Origin: Pectinophora gossypiella
Taxonomy: Eukaryota > Arthropoda > Insecta > Lepidoptera > Gelechiidae
Direction of reading: 5' to 3'
DNA length: 64,000 nucleotides
Assembly (NCBI RefSeq): GCF_024362695.1
Contig: NC_065421.1
Span: 10,788,598-10,852,597, forward strand
Shown here: one piece after another, positions 1 through 31,385 of the stretch
How positions within the stretch are numbered: the stretch's first letter is position 1
Layout: every line of letters starts with the position of its first letter
Made by a program: the position numbers and the translations under genes
Notes under the pieces: generated by a model
What the model saw: the letters and a program-made list of their open reading frames with translations, nothing else
Told to the model about the DNA's origin: nothing
Databases searched by the model: none

Positions 1-284
1 TTAAAAGAGGTCTTCGGATTACTTGTGGCTCTGCTCACCACATTAGGGGCTACAGGTATGACTTTGTATGTGAGAAGTTGGTAACCTATTACAATAATTT
101 CGACAATAAGGCCGCCTATTGTTTTTGGTATAATTTGTATTCCTGTGTTGTATGTTTGATCCTGGTAGTGGTTGTAAATGTTTTATAAATGTTTGTAAGT
201 TCTGTTTGTATGCAATAAAGTATAGGTATTTGATTTTATTCCTTCTGAATAAAGGTATTATGTATTGTATTAGGTACTAGTAAC
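1..284 (+). repeat. 3' tail of a dispersed element at the left edge
   Basis: A plus-strand frame is open from base 1 to a TAA at 82-84 (27 codons, unrecognised). It is followed by a tail containing ATAAGGCCGCCTATTGT and CAATAAAGTATA. The same tail words occur at 19120-19190 inside another repeat, so this is a dispersed retroelement-type 3' end rather than a host gene. The body lies outside the window. The adjoining minus-strand gene probably has an intron here. Confidence 0.45.
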
Positions 285-359
285 TTAAATAACAATCATA
301 GTGTGGTCCCTAGTTTTATGTTTTCGCAAAGTATCAATATTCTTTGTCAGTGAACTTAC

Positions 360-791
360 CTTTATAGGTTTCTTGTATGATTGCCCTATGCTTGTCAAGT
401 AGTTGGAAGCCCAGCTCTTCTTTGGTGTGGCATTCACATTCTTTACTGTTTTACACAACTGATCGGAACCCACAGACAAATCATTAGGAACAATATCATT
501 GGAAGTATAAGGCATACGGACTGTTGTGTTTGGTGGAAAGTTTGCTTGCATTGGTGCATTATAAACCTGGTTGTAAGGATATGTATATCCACACATTGGT
601 ATATGTGTAGGCACATGTTGTGTTTGTGGCATAGGTATGGAATGTATGTTTTGTATGCTGTGGGGCGTTGGCGTGGGCAAAGGAATACTATCAGCCCTTA
701 ATTTCTTGACAGGTGGCTCCTTGTCCGACTCAGAAGGCACTAAAACGATATTCGGACTCGAATATTGTGCGATATACGGCCTCTTCGACAT
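360..791 (-). CDS. Coding exon of an unrecognised basic, Pro-rich protein (partial)
   Basis: The ATG at 791 follows a good acceptor (ttttgttacag, 8 bases upstream), which suggests a 5'UTR intron. The reading frame gives 144 codons to an AAG|GTAAGT donor at 354-359, in phase 0. If that donor is not used, the frame runs 24 codons further to a stop at 285. The protein has a basic PPVKKLR stretch near residue 28 that could be a nuclear localisation signal. The middle is low-complexity and rich in Pro, Thr, His, Gln and Met, and the C-terminal part contains KKSWASNYLTSIG, which looks structured and may be the conserved piece. I do not recognise the family. Downstream exons would lie left of base 1. 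A nuclear role is only a guess from the basic motif. Confidence 0.55.
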
Positions 792-1800
792 TTTAAGTCT
801 GTAACAAAAAGCATGCTGGGAATAAATACAACTAACAAACTTTAAATTATGTAAGTAGTTAGTTTTGTAACAAAATTATATTTTTTCTATTATCAATGTA
901 GGTTTTAGTGGAACAACCTATTAATAATCGAAATTCTAGTTTGGATGACGATAAACATGTTCACTGAACAAAGTTATCCGACATCAGTGATCACAAGGGA
1001 AGTAGCAACTACTGGTTTTTCTTTACAAACTTCTATACAAAATATGGATTTTTATGTAAAAACAATAAAAAATGCAATACCTGATAGGTCACAATGTAAC
1101 TAACAACGTTAACATTATTATCATAAACTTCACAGAAAGAACGCCGGGTCAGAAAACTCAGAAAGCAAATGCGCGCGACTTGCCTATTTGACTGTTTGTT
1201 TCGATTTACTTTTTTTTTTATTTGACAAATTGACACTGCACATTCTCTAATGAGGTTAGCTTAGCTTACGTTCGGAAATATTTTGCAATGGTAGGTATGT
1301 ATGAAAGATTGCTTTAAAATTATTTTAATAAAAAAACATAATGATATTAATAAATTGTATTATGCAGGTAAGTACTAATACTAGGTACTAATCACAATTT
1401 CAATAACCAATTTTTTTGTGATATACCTATAGCACTTTGGGTCTTAAACAACTTCCTTTACACAATGATTTCGAAAGTCACGCTTTTTATCCGTTTTAGG
1501 GTAGATAGCCAGACTAATTTACGGACTTCTTATAATAAATGATTCTCTTTCATTATTATTAGGTATTCGTAGTTGCCTCTGGTGTTTGAGTAGGTTACTG
1601 AGTTCCAACTCAGTAAGTCTGTTAGACCGTAGTATATTCCTTGAGACCAGAGAGTAGGTAGTATAGGTATTCCTTGAGACGAACGTAGGGCGTCGTAGGC
1701 TGCAATCGGGTCAAAAACCCAAAGAAACCTCCGAACAGGAATCAAAGCGGAATGCGCGATTGCGACTGTACGTATAACTTATGATAGGTACTTACGTACC
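792..1800. other. Upstream region of the minus-strand gene; no other gene seen
   Basis: AT-rich sequence that should contain the 5'UTR intron and promoter of the exon ending at 791. Short open frames on both strands have no recognisable content. No RNA gene or clear repeat boundary was seen. Confidence 0.4.
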
Positions 1801-2000
1801 TTAGAGCACACACTTGACACTTCATACAAAAAACAAAAATCCTCGTTCTACACAGACACTACACATCGACGTTATCATACACGCGCATCTGTGACGTCTG
1901 ACACCCATACCAGTGAAAACTAAAGTAAGACTGAGGTAAACTTAGCCGCAGCGGAGAGTTGCAGTTCTAAGTATACGTAGTATTACTCCTTATTCTATAA
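1801..2000 (-). repeat. Dispersed repeat (ACACTTCATACAA / CTTATTCTA family)
   Basis: Shares a long stretch with 14300-14510 (cacttcatacaaa, ttatcatacacgcgcatctg, gacgtctgac, then gcggagagttg and ttccttattct). Partial copies lie at 2670-2700, 21140-21320 and 22925-22970. No coding content. Orientation is arbitrary and the superfamily is unknown. Confidence 0.55.
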
Positions 2001-2745
2001 TTGGAGGACAAGGATCAAGAGTCTTTGTTAGAGGAAGACACAAAGCCGTTTAAGGGTGTCATCTGCGCAGCACGTGTTGTGCAATAAATACTATATTGCG
2101 GCTGCCCTATTCAACACCCGTGTCGCCATTGTTGTGACCTCGGGTACTGGATGCTTTACGGTTTGTAGATAAGTCTGCCTTACAGAGGATCAACAAACAA
2201 ACTAAACAATGATTTCTTACCATACCAGAGTCAGTAACCAGTTAAAAAATAAAACATTATACTTGTTCATTTTGGTGTAGATCGGCAAAAAAACACGTTC
2301 TTTGTATCATCATAAACATCCTGTATTATACAGGCCTCCTCTACATTAGTAGGTACCGAGGTAGTTGTTTATTTGGTAGGTACCTAACTGTAGTGTACGG
2401 ACACCCCAATAGCTTGCAATAAAGGTTTCGGCACACCAAAAGCAGCGGCATGTTAGAAACAGTGCGTTCCAACGCGCGATTGTGTCATGTAAGTACCTAA
2501 TTGGGAGAAAATTGCCCACGACATTGTGTTTCTGTAATACTTATCTTTGAAACCTTAAAGTCCCCAGTCTCCCCATTGTTTACCTATTCGTGCGCAAGAG
2601 GATATAGGTATAAAAACGACTTTTTGTGTAAATTCATGTCGCATGCTGAACTGCGCTGCTGGCCCGCGCTAAAAATACGTAGTATTATTCCTTATTCTAT
2701 GCCCGCGTTTACATCACATAAGTACATTACATCATAGAAGGGAAC

Positions 2746-2898
2746 CTACAAGGAAAGAGAGCAAGAGGACGACCAAGAAGAGCTTACATGGAACAGATTA
2801 AAGAGAAGGCGAACGTCGTGTCTTATAAGGATGTGAAGGAATTGGTCTTTGATACACAAGAATGGAGAATGCTATACCGACAACAGCGTGGCTCTTAA
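2746..2898 (+). mobile_element. Non-LTR retrotransposon ORF, C-terminal fragment
   Basis: Translates in frame to a peptide containing RGRPRRAYMEQIKEK, then EWRMLYRQQRG and a stop. This is the usual C-terminal end of lepidopteran endonuclease/reverse-transcriptase LINE proteins. Only the tail is present, so it is a 5'-truncated insertion. A related, broken copy lies at 18720-18890, with its last bases at 19680-19730. Confidence 0.7.
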
Positions 2899-3205
2899 AT
2901 TAGTGATGTGATGCCCACGTTTAAAGAGCTACTGCTTTTGGTGTGACGCATTTCATGTAGGTACCTACCTAGCATAAAGCACGCGTGAACTCGCACGCAA
3001 ACAGTGCAGCTTCCGACCTGCTTTTGGTGTACGGAAGCCTTAATACATCAGCAGTATCGTTATAAATGTACTTCGTACGTAGTTATACTTTATTTATTAC
3101 TCTAGCATTTGGTAATAAGTAGTAGCTCAGTCAGTCTTATGTAAGAATGTGTCTGGCCGATCCTATAAAAAGCATAGCTGCGTTGACGATTGAGGGGTAG
3201 TTATG

Positions 3206-3794
3206 GGTTAGCGTCAGAACCCCTGGACCAAGTGCGATATTTTATTTTTGGAAACTATCAAACTTCAATACCTTTTTGATACTATTTGGTCTCTCTCTCT
3301 CTCTTTTTATTTAAGAGCTGCGCTCTTGTCTGTGGAGTACTAATCGCCATTCCTCTCTTCTTCCCGCTAAAACCTTCACCTCCTGATACGAACCGACCTG
3401 CACCTTTTATTTGTTTCATAAATGTTCTCTTAGTCTATGTTGTTTGTTATAAATGAATCGTGTCGTATCAGGTGGCCAATCATATTTCCTTTCCGGTTCT
3501 CTATAGTCTTCATTATGGTTCTCTTCTCTTCAACTTTAAGTACTACTATTTGCTACCTACATTATCTAGTACCTCAACGAACAGTGAAAAAACATATAAA
3601 GAAAGTGGCCAGACGTCAGGTTGTCTGGACCATATTTTTTCACATAGTTTGAGTCAATACGTAATAAATAATCTTAATTATTTATAAGTACATATTCAAT
3701 ACCTGTAGGTACCAAATAGAATCAAAAAGGTATTGAACGTTGATAGTCTCCAAACATAGAATATCGCACCTGATCCAGGGTTCTGACGCTATCG
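3206..3794. mobile_element. Non-autonomous DNA transposon with long terminal inverted repeats
   Basis: Bases 3206-3300 and 3700-3794 are inverted copies of each other (TAGCGTCAGAACCC at each end, about 85 bp, few mismatches). The 8-bp direct repeat TAGTTATG flanks the element at 3198-3205 and 3795-3802. The interior has no transposase-like frame and includes a short CT run at 3290-3305. An 8-bp target duplication fits hAT-type elements, but the termini alone do not settle the superfamily. Confidence 0.75.
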
Positions 3795-3802
3795 TAGTTA
3801 TG

Positions 3803-5396
3803 TTATTCATACCTACACCTTTTTTTTACGCCGCCCGGGGGGACCACGTGGTTATACCACTAAAACGCATAATAGGTTATTGTAAGTTATATCGGTGTGT
3901 GTGTGTGTGTGACGAGATGTGCTCACGCTGCGTACCTACACTCAACTAATTGTTTATTTTGGATAATAATACTTCTTTGTACGTCACGCCAGCGATGATT
4001 GCTAGTCCACGTTCAAATGGCCCTCCATTTTGGTGGACAGTAAATTGTATTAGATTTAAGGTTGTTATTTTTATTTAATAAAAAAAAACTAAACGGTGTT
4101 CCCGCCTGCACGATTTGACGGAAGTCTTAATCTATACACCTACTCAAGCACACTCCAGACCTCAGTCATCGTATCACTTATGTTATACTTATGAATTACG
4201 ATGAGGTATCGCGTTTCAGTCTTTATTATTGTACTGCGTTGTTTTATGTAGACCAAATGTTAAATGCTGACCAACTGCAAACTAAAATACAATTTTTTAT
4301 TAAGAATAAATGATTATGTTTTAGCAGTTATTTCACAGAATGCTTTTTACAACTGTTGTTCGCACTTTCAATTCATTAGTTACTTACTACTTAGGATTCG
4401 TAAAATATAAATTCATACCCTTATTATAATGTAGGACAGGCAGAACACCAATGTTTTCAGCTAAGGTACCCAGTTTCCTTCCTGCCTTGGTTTCTGTTTG
4501 GTTAGACTTTTAAATCCACTTAAGTTTTTTACCTATATACAGGGTGGCCCAGAAGTTCACGTTCAAAATGAAAAATTGGATAGAGGGGCTCATTAGCTAT
4601 TAGAAACACCCCCATACATATATGTTTAGCGATTATTTACGGTTTAGGAGATATGACCCATTTTGTACCTTTTCTAGATTTTCTACCTTACTTCAGAAAT
4701 AATCATTTTGTCGCTATTCCTTTCTTAATAATTCTTTTATTTTACTTCATAACTATGGCTAAAGATATGTACCGCTAGGCGCAAAAAGAAAAACAGTCAA
4801 ATCAAAGATAAAAATAAAGTTATTGGAAGTCAAAGTGAGAATTCGACCAAAAATGTTAAACTTGTTAAAACTTCGCCGAAGAATAATAAACACATGAGAT
4901 TGTCATGGACCCTGAAAGTATTTCTAAAAACTGCTCCATTTAATAGGCTTTTAGAAACATCCAAAAAAAGTAACCTTAATAATTAAATAAAGAAAGGACA
5001 AAAAAAAATATTTCGATCAAACGCATGCCGCCTTTTTAAAAGAGCCAGTTCCGTCACAGAGCTGCTATTATTACGCAGCTTCTGTAGCATTTGCTGAAAT
5101 ATTAAAAACAATATAGAAATATCTATAGAAATTAACATATGCATAGAAAATCTTTTTAATAATTACACAACAAAATCAACAGTAATTATACACATTGTTT
5201 GTTAATTTTTATAGCTAAGTAAACTAATAACACAATCAACCCTAAAAACTTGTAAAAAACATATAACTTATGTACCTACTATAATAATATCTTTCGAGAA
5301 ATGTAGCACACTGATTAATTTATAACTAGAATAATGTCTATATTTTTTTGGTTTTTCTTTCTAGTTTTCAGCATTATATCTTATCAAGTATATTAC
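3803..5396. other. Intergenic AT-rich DNA
   Basis: No gene seen. Bases 4540-4990 begin with acagggtggcccagaag, a word seen at the ends of dispersed insect repeats, and are probably repeat-derived. A short GT run lies at 3895-3912. Bases 5280-5396 would hold the 3'UTR of the minus-strand gene that follows. Confidence 0.4.
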
Positions 5397-7475
5397 TTAC
5401 TGCTCTGGCTTTATACTATATTTTTGCGAAAATTCTACCTCTTGACATAAAATATTATCATTGAAATCATTTTCAATTTTAATTGATATTGGACGATCCC
5501 CCAAACAATTTAAAATATTAGAATTTTGAAACTCTACAGGAGTATTTTCGGACTTTATCAATTGAGGATTAATTGATTCATTTTCAAGTTTCAATTGTTT
5601 AGGACTATTCCCAAGGAATTCATTTTCATTATTTGTTATATCTGACTTCCCATTTATTGAACACAGTATACCATTTTCAGTTTCCGGTCTTTCACAGTAT
5701 TCAGTCTTTACTTGATTACAATATTTGGCTTCTAGATTTGCCATAGTCACTGGCATTGAATTAACAGATTCTTCTTTCATTTCACAAGAGGTTTCTAGTT
5801 TTATAGTACCAAGAGGTTTAGATGGTAAATACATTATGTTTTCAGTGATAGGATCATGCACATTCTGATTCATTTGACTAACAGTATGTTTTACAGGAGA
5901 ATAGTCTATAGTGTCTTCAAGTGTAAGGGTGTATTCAGGGTCGTTTTCTGAGCTTCCAGTAGGCTGTGTAGGAGAATATATGTCCAGCTGAGGTTCAAGG
6001 ACAAGTGTGGCTAGTGACTGAATAGAAATGTCCATTTCACCACTTCTTATTGTGCAGTTATCTACATCCGAGACACTTTCAATGTACTGTGGTGTACTTG
6101 AACACAATGGTGTCGGCAGTGCAGTTGATGGGGGCACACTCTCAAATGTCTGGCTCAGTTTTCTTTCGCGCTAAAAATCAAATATAAAAAGTATAAGTAA
6201 CAAAGTAGGTATATATAATGTAAACATAAAATATTATGATATCTTTTTGCTGGACTATCTTCCTGAATTATAATATCTGTGTGTAGGTACTATGTCATGG
6301 ATCATGTGATTCCAATAAATATTTTCTTAATTCTGAGAAGTTGGTCATTGATTGAGTTGGTTATTGGTTGACACACAACCCTCTTCTTCATTTTAATAAA
6401 CAAAAAATTTTACAAAAAAAAATGGCGTCTCGTACTATCGACAGATTTTTTATGTACACCATAACAAGAATACATATTTCTTTGAAAGTAATTTAGAAAC
6501 TAGTTACTTACATCTCTAGTCCTTTTAATCAGAGTATCCAGCTCTTCATCAGAATAAAAACTGAAGCTCTCAGAGCTTATGTTTTCATAAGTAATATCAG
6601 ATTTCCGCAACTCCAGTGAGGATACAGGAGATAAATAGTTCGACTTTCTTTTTTCCTTTGATTTCTGTATAGACCTTTCCTGCAAAAAGACAATTTATTC
6701 TTATTAGAAAGTGATTCGTTTAGTAACAATTTTATTTGAACTGTAATGTGAATAGGTAATTTATTTGTATAAAAGGGTATCTGTTTTGTGTATAAAATAA
6801 TTGGAATTAACTATCTTTTTAACAGATTGAGAGACAGTTAGAACTTGTATGCAAAAAAGATTCTGAAAAAAGAAAAAACATAGTACTATTCACATTTCTT
6901 GTATTGTATAGTTATAAATAATTTTATTTTTCTAAGCTGGTTAATAATAAATTATAGCGTAAATTATAGCATAAATATTAATAATGGTATGGAAACAATA
7001 ATCTTTTAATGAGTCAAGAAAAACTACAAAAAAATGAAGTGATACTGACTTTGTTTCTGCTTCTTTCTTTGCTGTGTCTGAGCTTAGTATTAAATTGTCT
7101 TGTTATTTTTTCATTTCTTCTGGGTGTGCAGCAGGTATTCCTCAAACACTGTGGTACTATTCTATCCCTATTTGCGTATTTCAAACTAGTCTTCAAAACT
7201 CGACTCTTCTTCTGATTATGTTCACAGACATTCGTAAGGTTAATTACACATTTAAACTTCTTTTTCCTCAGTTCCACTTTTTGTGTTACAATCAAAGTTT
7301 CTTTATTATTTGCAGTTTCCACTTTCACTTTACGCTTCCTTTTATGATGTTGGCCTTTGTATACATGACGTTTGTTTTTACATATGTTATTAGATTCAGA
7401 GATTTCGGAGATATCATCATTTATAACTATCACTTCTGCTTCATTCTGTGGTGAATGCTTTTCTTCATGCTCCAT
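5397..7475 (-). CDS. Unrecognised nuclear-type protein with SIM-like and clustered psi-K-x-E motifs
   Basis: Three exons join in phase 0: 7475-7050 (142 codons, donor GTCAGT), 6679-6512 (56 codons, acceptor tctttttgcag, donor GTAAGT) and 6170-5397 (257 codons plus TAA, acceptor tgatttttag), 455 residues in all. The ATG at 7475 is the first in frame after a possible acceptor (attatag). Residues 13-21 read AEVIVINDD, a hydrophobic core followed by acids as in SUMO-interacting motifs. Residues 35-65 are strongly basic (HHKRKRKVKV). Exon 3 is acidic and low-complexity, with IKLE, MKEE, VKTE, LKLE, IKSE, IKIE and IKPE, all fitting the SUMO acceptor consensus. No enzyme or DNA-binding fold was recognised. 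The stop overlaps a possible GTAAGT donor (bases of CAGTAAGT), so another exon at lower coordinates cannot be excluded. A role in SUMO-dependent chromatin or transcription complexes is inference only. Confidence 0.65.
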
Positions 7476-8771
7476 TTTTCTAATATTTAGGCTATAATAC
7501 AAACAAGGCTACTTATATACAATTTACATGCGAATAATAACAACTTCGGAAAGTGAAATCTTTAACCGACAGTATCTTTAAAATACATGATAGGTACCTA
7601 CAATCTTGTATGTATAAAAATGTGACTATAAAGACTCAGATATCAATAGTCATAATATTCCTGCTGATAACTACTTACTTACTTTAACTGATCTACATTG
7701 TAAAACGCCAGAACTGTGTAAAAAACTGTTGTGTAAGCTTTTCAAATACGCACGATACTCCTTGTACTTCAGTTTTGACGCAAATACCAGTATCAGTTAT
7801 TATTTTTGCGTCTAGCATATGTATAACAAACAAATAACAAGAAAAAGCAATTAAAACTGATTCAATATCGAATTAACCTGCCTACAGAAATCTGATACAA
7901 TACAAACAAATAAAAGTTTCCGCGCCTACCGTTCAAAAACATTTTTTTGACAGGTCTTCGCGATCCGCGACTGACTGACATTTATATTTTCGTTCAACAA
8001 ACAAGTCGTATATTTTTTTTATAAAGCTTTCATGTTTTGACTTTACATCTTTTGAGCGGTCTTTTTGAAATAACTATAAATCACTGAACGACGGATAACA
8101 AAATGTAGAACTGTCTTGTGGTCAACCATAACGAGATGAGAATTCATGTTGTTGTAGATGCAAGTTGGAAAACGTTGTCAGCGGCCTTACTACAGCTTGT
8201 TGTGTGATACACTGTATATTCAATGTCGTAGATACGGTACTTGCGTGTAAGTGGGTATATAATATTAGTAATCTATTATATATAGAATTGGAGATCATAA
8301 TTACCATAAAGACAATCTCGACGTTATGTGTACCTACTTAGTAGAGGGCGATATTTCAGCAGCACTTTTTTATTTTCAATCACACGCACTTGTCGATGAA
8401 ACGCACAATACTTAAGTTATAAGGATCATGTTAACAGTTTCAAAGAGGGTTCACGACTGATAATAGGATAGAGAGTTTGGAATGTGTGACAAGACATAAA
8501 AAATCTAATTCCCATCCATGCAGGACAGAAGTAATGGTAAACACGTGCCAGGCAATAAAAAAAAAGCAAAAGCATTGCAGCCGTTTACAATCTCTCGACT
8601 TTCCTAGAAACGGGTCCTTAAAATTAAAGATTTTTTGTAAACCGACAACATAAACTATTGGTATGTTTGTTTTAGGTCTAAGTAGGTCTCTGGTACTACA
8701 AATGGACGTGAGTTTATGTATAATAAATTAATAAAGTCACTTAATTCACTCCTTTCTAATATGTTACCTAC
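7476..8771. other. Intergenic; presumed promoter region, no gene seen
   Basis: Lies upstream of the minus-strand gene ending at 7475. AT-rich, with no convincing coding frame, RNA gene or bounded repeat. Confidence 0.4.
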
Positions 8772-9055
8772 AGATCCCGGGAGGAGGTCCCGGCTTCAAA
8801 TCCCGGTGGGGACATATCACGAAAATCACTTTGTGGTCCCTAGTTTGGTTAGGACATTACAGACTTCTTCTTCTATCGTGTGTGTTGTGAAATGGAGTAC
8901 CAAACCGTGTCAGGGTTACTATTGAGCCGCCAAAGGTCCCTGACATGGCTCATGTAACGACTACTTACTTACATCAGTAAGTAGTAACCGGGACCAACAG
9001 CTTAACGTGCCTTCCGAAGCACGGATCATCTTATTTTCGGACAATCTGGTGTTCA
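8772..9055. mobile_element. SINE A pieces arranged head-to-tail inverted
   Basis: Bases 8772-8865 match the plus-strand head of the tRNA-headed SINE (B-box-like ttcaaatcccggtgggg, then cctagtttggttaggacatt). Bases 8866-9055 match the tail of the same family on the minus strand (gagccgccaaaggtccctgacatgg, then ccttccgaagcacgg). This looks like two truncated copies or one rearranged copy. It is followed by a fragment of SINE D (gtgaggaaacccgagaaat) near 9090-9165. Confidence 0.6.
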
Positions 9056-9270
9056 TCGTGGTCGTGGTGGTCGTGTGTGGTGTTGGTTTCATCGTGAGGA
9101 AACCCGAGAAATACGATTTGATGGTATGTAAACTAACCTATATTGAGCCGGTTTACCCTACTGTGCGTCGCAGCGTGATGAAAAGTAAAATAAGGGCGAA
9201 CTTTATTTTGTTGAGAATTCTGTCGCTTTATTCGAAAATCCCGCATAGGAAACGCAGCGATTGCTATGTA

Positions 9271-9411
9271 CAGTCATGAGTAATATAATGTACCCACTTT
9301 AGGACTCCGTCGCACTAACATATTTGACAATTAGTCAGACTTATAGTTCAATTTGTCAAAAAAGTTAATGTGACATGGTACCAAAGTGTATACATATAAT
9401 GCTCGTGACTG
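9271..9411 (+). mobile_element. Tc1/mariner-like MITE, single unit
   Basis: A 141-bp element beginning CAGTCATGAG and ending CTCGTGACTG, inverted, flanked by TA on both sides (9269-9270, 9412-9413). It has no coding capacity. CAGT termini and a TA target fit Tc1-like elements. Other copies are at 26663-26926 (dimer), 43395-43530 and about 50006-50145. Confidence 0.75.
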
Positions 9412-9413
9412 TA

Positions 9414-10323
9414 CGTGGATAAAAGTCGTAGGTACGACTATTATAAATGATTTGATTTTTTTGGTCGAACAACATGACAACATAGCATCACGCCTAGCCT
9501 GTATCGTCGAAGGGGTAGGCAGAGGTATATAGCATAGTATCTTATACATCCACTCCTCATCAGCTGTTACCTATTGGTCGATTCGAAGCGCCTAAGCCGC
9601 AGGCGCAGGCGACTTTAAACTCAAACTGAATGTTAATAAAGTGTAACATGTTGAACATGGCACCATCACTTATTTAAAACACATTCACTTTCGCTAAGCC
9701 ATATTCGTTAGCTTCGCGGACTTAAAACCGTAAAATTTTATCACTAAAGACTGTATACATTGCTCCGTTTGTTTCACTTACCAATAATACAAGTTGAGTG
9801 ACAGTGGTAATGTGTTGGGAACTTGCATGAAAGTTTAAAACAGGTTTTGCGCGCGTTCTTTAAAAATCGAACGTGATAACGGGCCTCCACATCACACCAC
9901 GTTTTGACGTTTAAAAAAAGTTTGTCTTTGCGTGGACTTAATTTAGTATTTAAAGTTTTTATAGCATTAAATCACGGGTAAGTGTTTTCTTTCACTGCTT
10001 AAGTAGATCTGTGGCTTGATTTGAAGGGGATGTCTGTTATCGTATCGCCATCTTAAGTGGGTTGAGTTATAATAACATATGGGACACAAACACAAACATT
10101 TAGTTGATGATTTATTCTGGAAGTTCTTACTTAAGTATTTCGTTTTGTTTACCTTTAAACATATACATGTGATGTATATGTATGTATTTTGTGAAAGGCT
10201 TTTTCTTCTTCAATATTTATAATTTCGTACTTACTTATCATACATAAAGATATACACGTACATAATGTAGGTATGTTATTAAAGTTATATTTAATTTATT
10301 TACCATGTAGTATTCAGTATTTG
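9414..10323. other. Intergenic repeat-poor stretch
   Basis: Bases 9480-9560 resemble a dispersed tail seen at 35840-35930, 37335-37385 and 46200-46260 (catcacgcct...gtaggcagaggt). Otherwise AT-rich with no recognised gene. No glutamyl-tRNA synthetase motif was found here on the plus strand. Confidence 0.4.
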
Positions 10324-10617
10324 AGGAGCTCGGTGGCGCAGCGATTAACGCGCTCGGTCTGCGATTGTTGAAGTAAAGCAACTTTCGCAAAGGTCGGTCA
10401 TAGGATGGGTGACCACAAAAAAAAGTTTTCATCTCGAGCTCCTCCGTGCTTCGGAAGGCACGTTAAGCCGTTGGTCCCGGCTGCATTAGCAGTCGTTAAT
10501 AACCATCAATCCGCACTGGGCCCGCGTGATGGTTTAAGGCCCGATCTCCCTATCCATCCATAGGGAAGGCCCGTGCCCCAGCAGTGGGGACGTTAATGGG
10601 CTGGTGATGATGATGAT
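10324..10617 (+). mobile_element. SINE B (5S-rRNA-headed), near full length
   Basis: The head reads GGAGCTCGGTGGCGCAGCG, followed by a stretch like insect 5S rRNA (GAAGT(T)AAGCAAC, then GGATGGGTGACC). The body is cgtgcttcggaaggcacg / ggtcccggctgcattagc, and the tail ends (GATGAT)n. Nine copies are in the window. The shared body with SINE A resembles what was reported for the HaSE1/HaSE3 families of Helicoverpa armigera (from memory). Confidence 0.85.
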
Positions 10618-10885
10618 TCAGTATTGTAAGATAAGGACACCCCTCATCACCCTAGCGTTATCCTATTCTTCACAGGGTCCGCTTACCCAACCTGAAGATT
10701 TGATAGGTCCGGTTTTTTACAGAAGCGACTGCCTGTCTGACCTTCCAACCCGCGAAGGGAAAACCAGCCCAATAAAGGTTACGTTTCATTAAGTCACATA
10801 CTCCCGAAACGTATTTATCGGGTATGTGGGTTTCCTCACGATGTTTTCCTTCACCGCTGAGCACGTGATAATAATTTATGATTCA
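10618..10885 (-). mobile_element. SINE D, minus strand, 5'-truncated
   Basis: Contains cctgaagatttgataggtcc, cgcgaagggaaaaccagccc and gtgggtttcctcacgatgtt, ending in gctgagcacgtgataat. It is the reverse complement of the tail of the full copy at 51300-51660. It abuts SINE B at its left. Confidence 0.7.
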
Positions 10886-11094
10886 ACATGAATTCTAAAT
10901 ACGAATTTCTAAAATCATAGGTTTAGGCCCGTTTATTATGTAATTGTGTGCATTTAGTGCATTATTGTTTAATTTAGTAAATAATACAAGCGTCATCAAC
11001 GTGTCCCGTTCCAATTTCGAATTTAAAATTAGATAAAAACCACATCAATAAGTTCGCGATCCGCGGGAATGTTCCCACTTTGGGAATATATGCT

Positions 11095-11300
11095 TGAGTC
11101 CACGTAACCGGAACTACCCGCTTAACGTGCCTTCCGAAGCACGGATCATCTTACTTTTTGGACAATCAGGTGATCAGCCTGTAATGTCCTAAACTAACTA
11201 GGGATCACAAAGTGATTTTTGTGATTTATCCCCACCGGAAATCGAACCCGGGACCTCTGGGTCGTGAGCACATTGCTCAACCACTGGACCACGGAGGCTG
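11095..11300 (-). mobile_element. SINE A (tRNA-headed), minus strand
   Basis: Reads cgtgccttccgaagcacgg, then tcgaacccgggacctctgg and ccactggaccacggaggc, the reverse complement of the full SINE A at 42535-42850. Its head ends only about 30 bases before the acceptor of the first visible WHEP exon. Confidence 0.8.
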
Positions 11301-11330
11301 TCAGTATCAAAATTTTGTGAATTGTTACAG

Positions 11331-31314
<19,984 letters not shown>

Positions 31315-31374
31315 TGTCTTCCAACATAATACATTGTTGATTTTTGCTAAGAAGTAAAAAGTGTATTTTATAAT

Positions 31375-31385
31375 AATAAATAAAA
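31375..31385 (+). terminator. EPRS polyadenylation signal
   Basis: Two overlapping AATAAA hexamers about 60 bases after the EPRS stop codon, followed by AT-rich DNA. Confidence 0.7.

Noticed and set aside
7009..7454. Plus-strand frames with hydrophobic content
   Set aside because: They are the reverse strand of exon 1 of the minus-strand gene; Lys/Glu codons read as Phe/Leu/Ser on the other strand.
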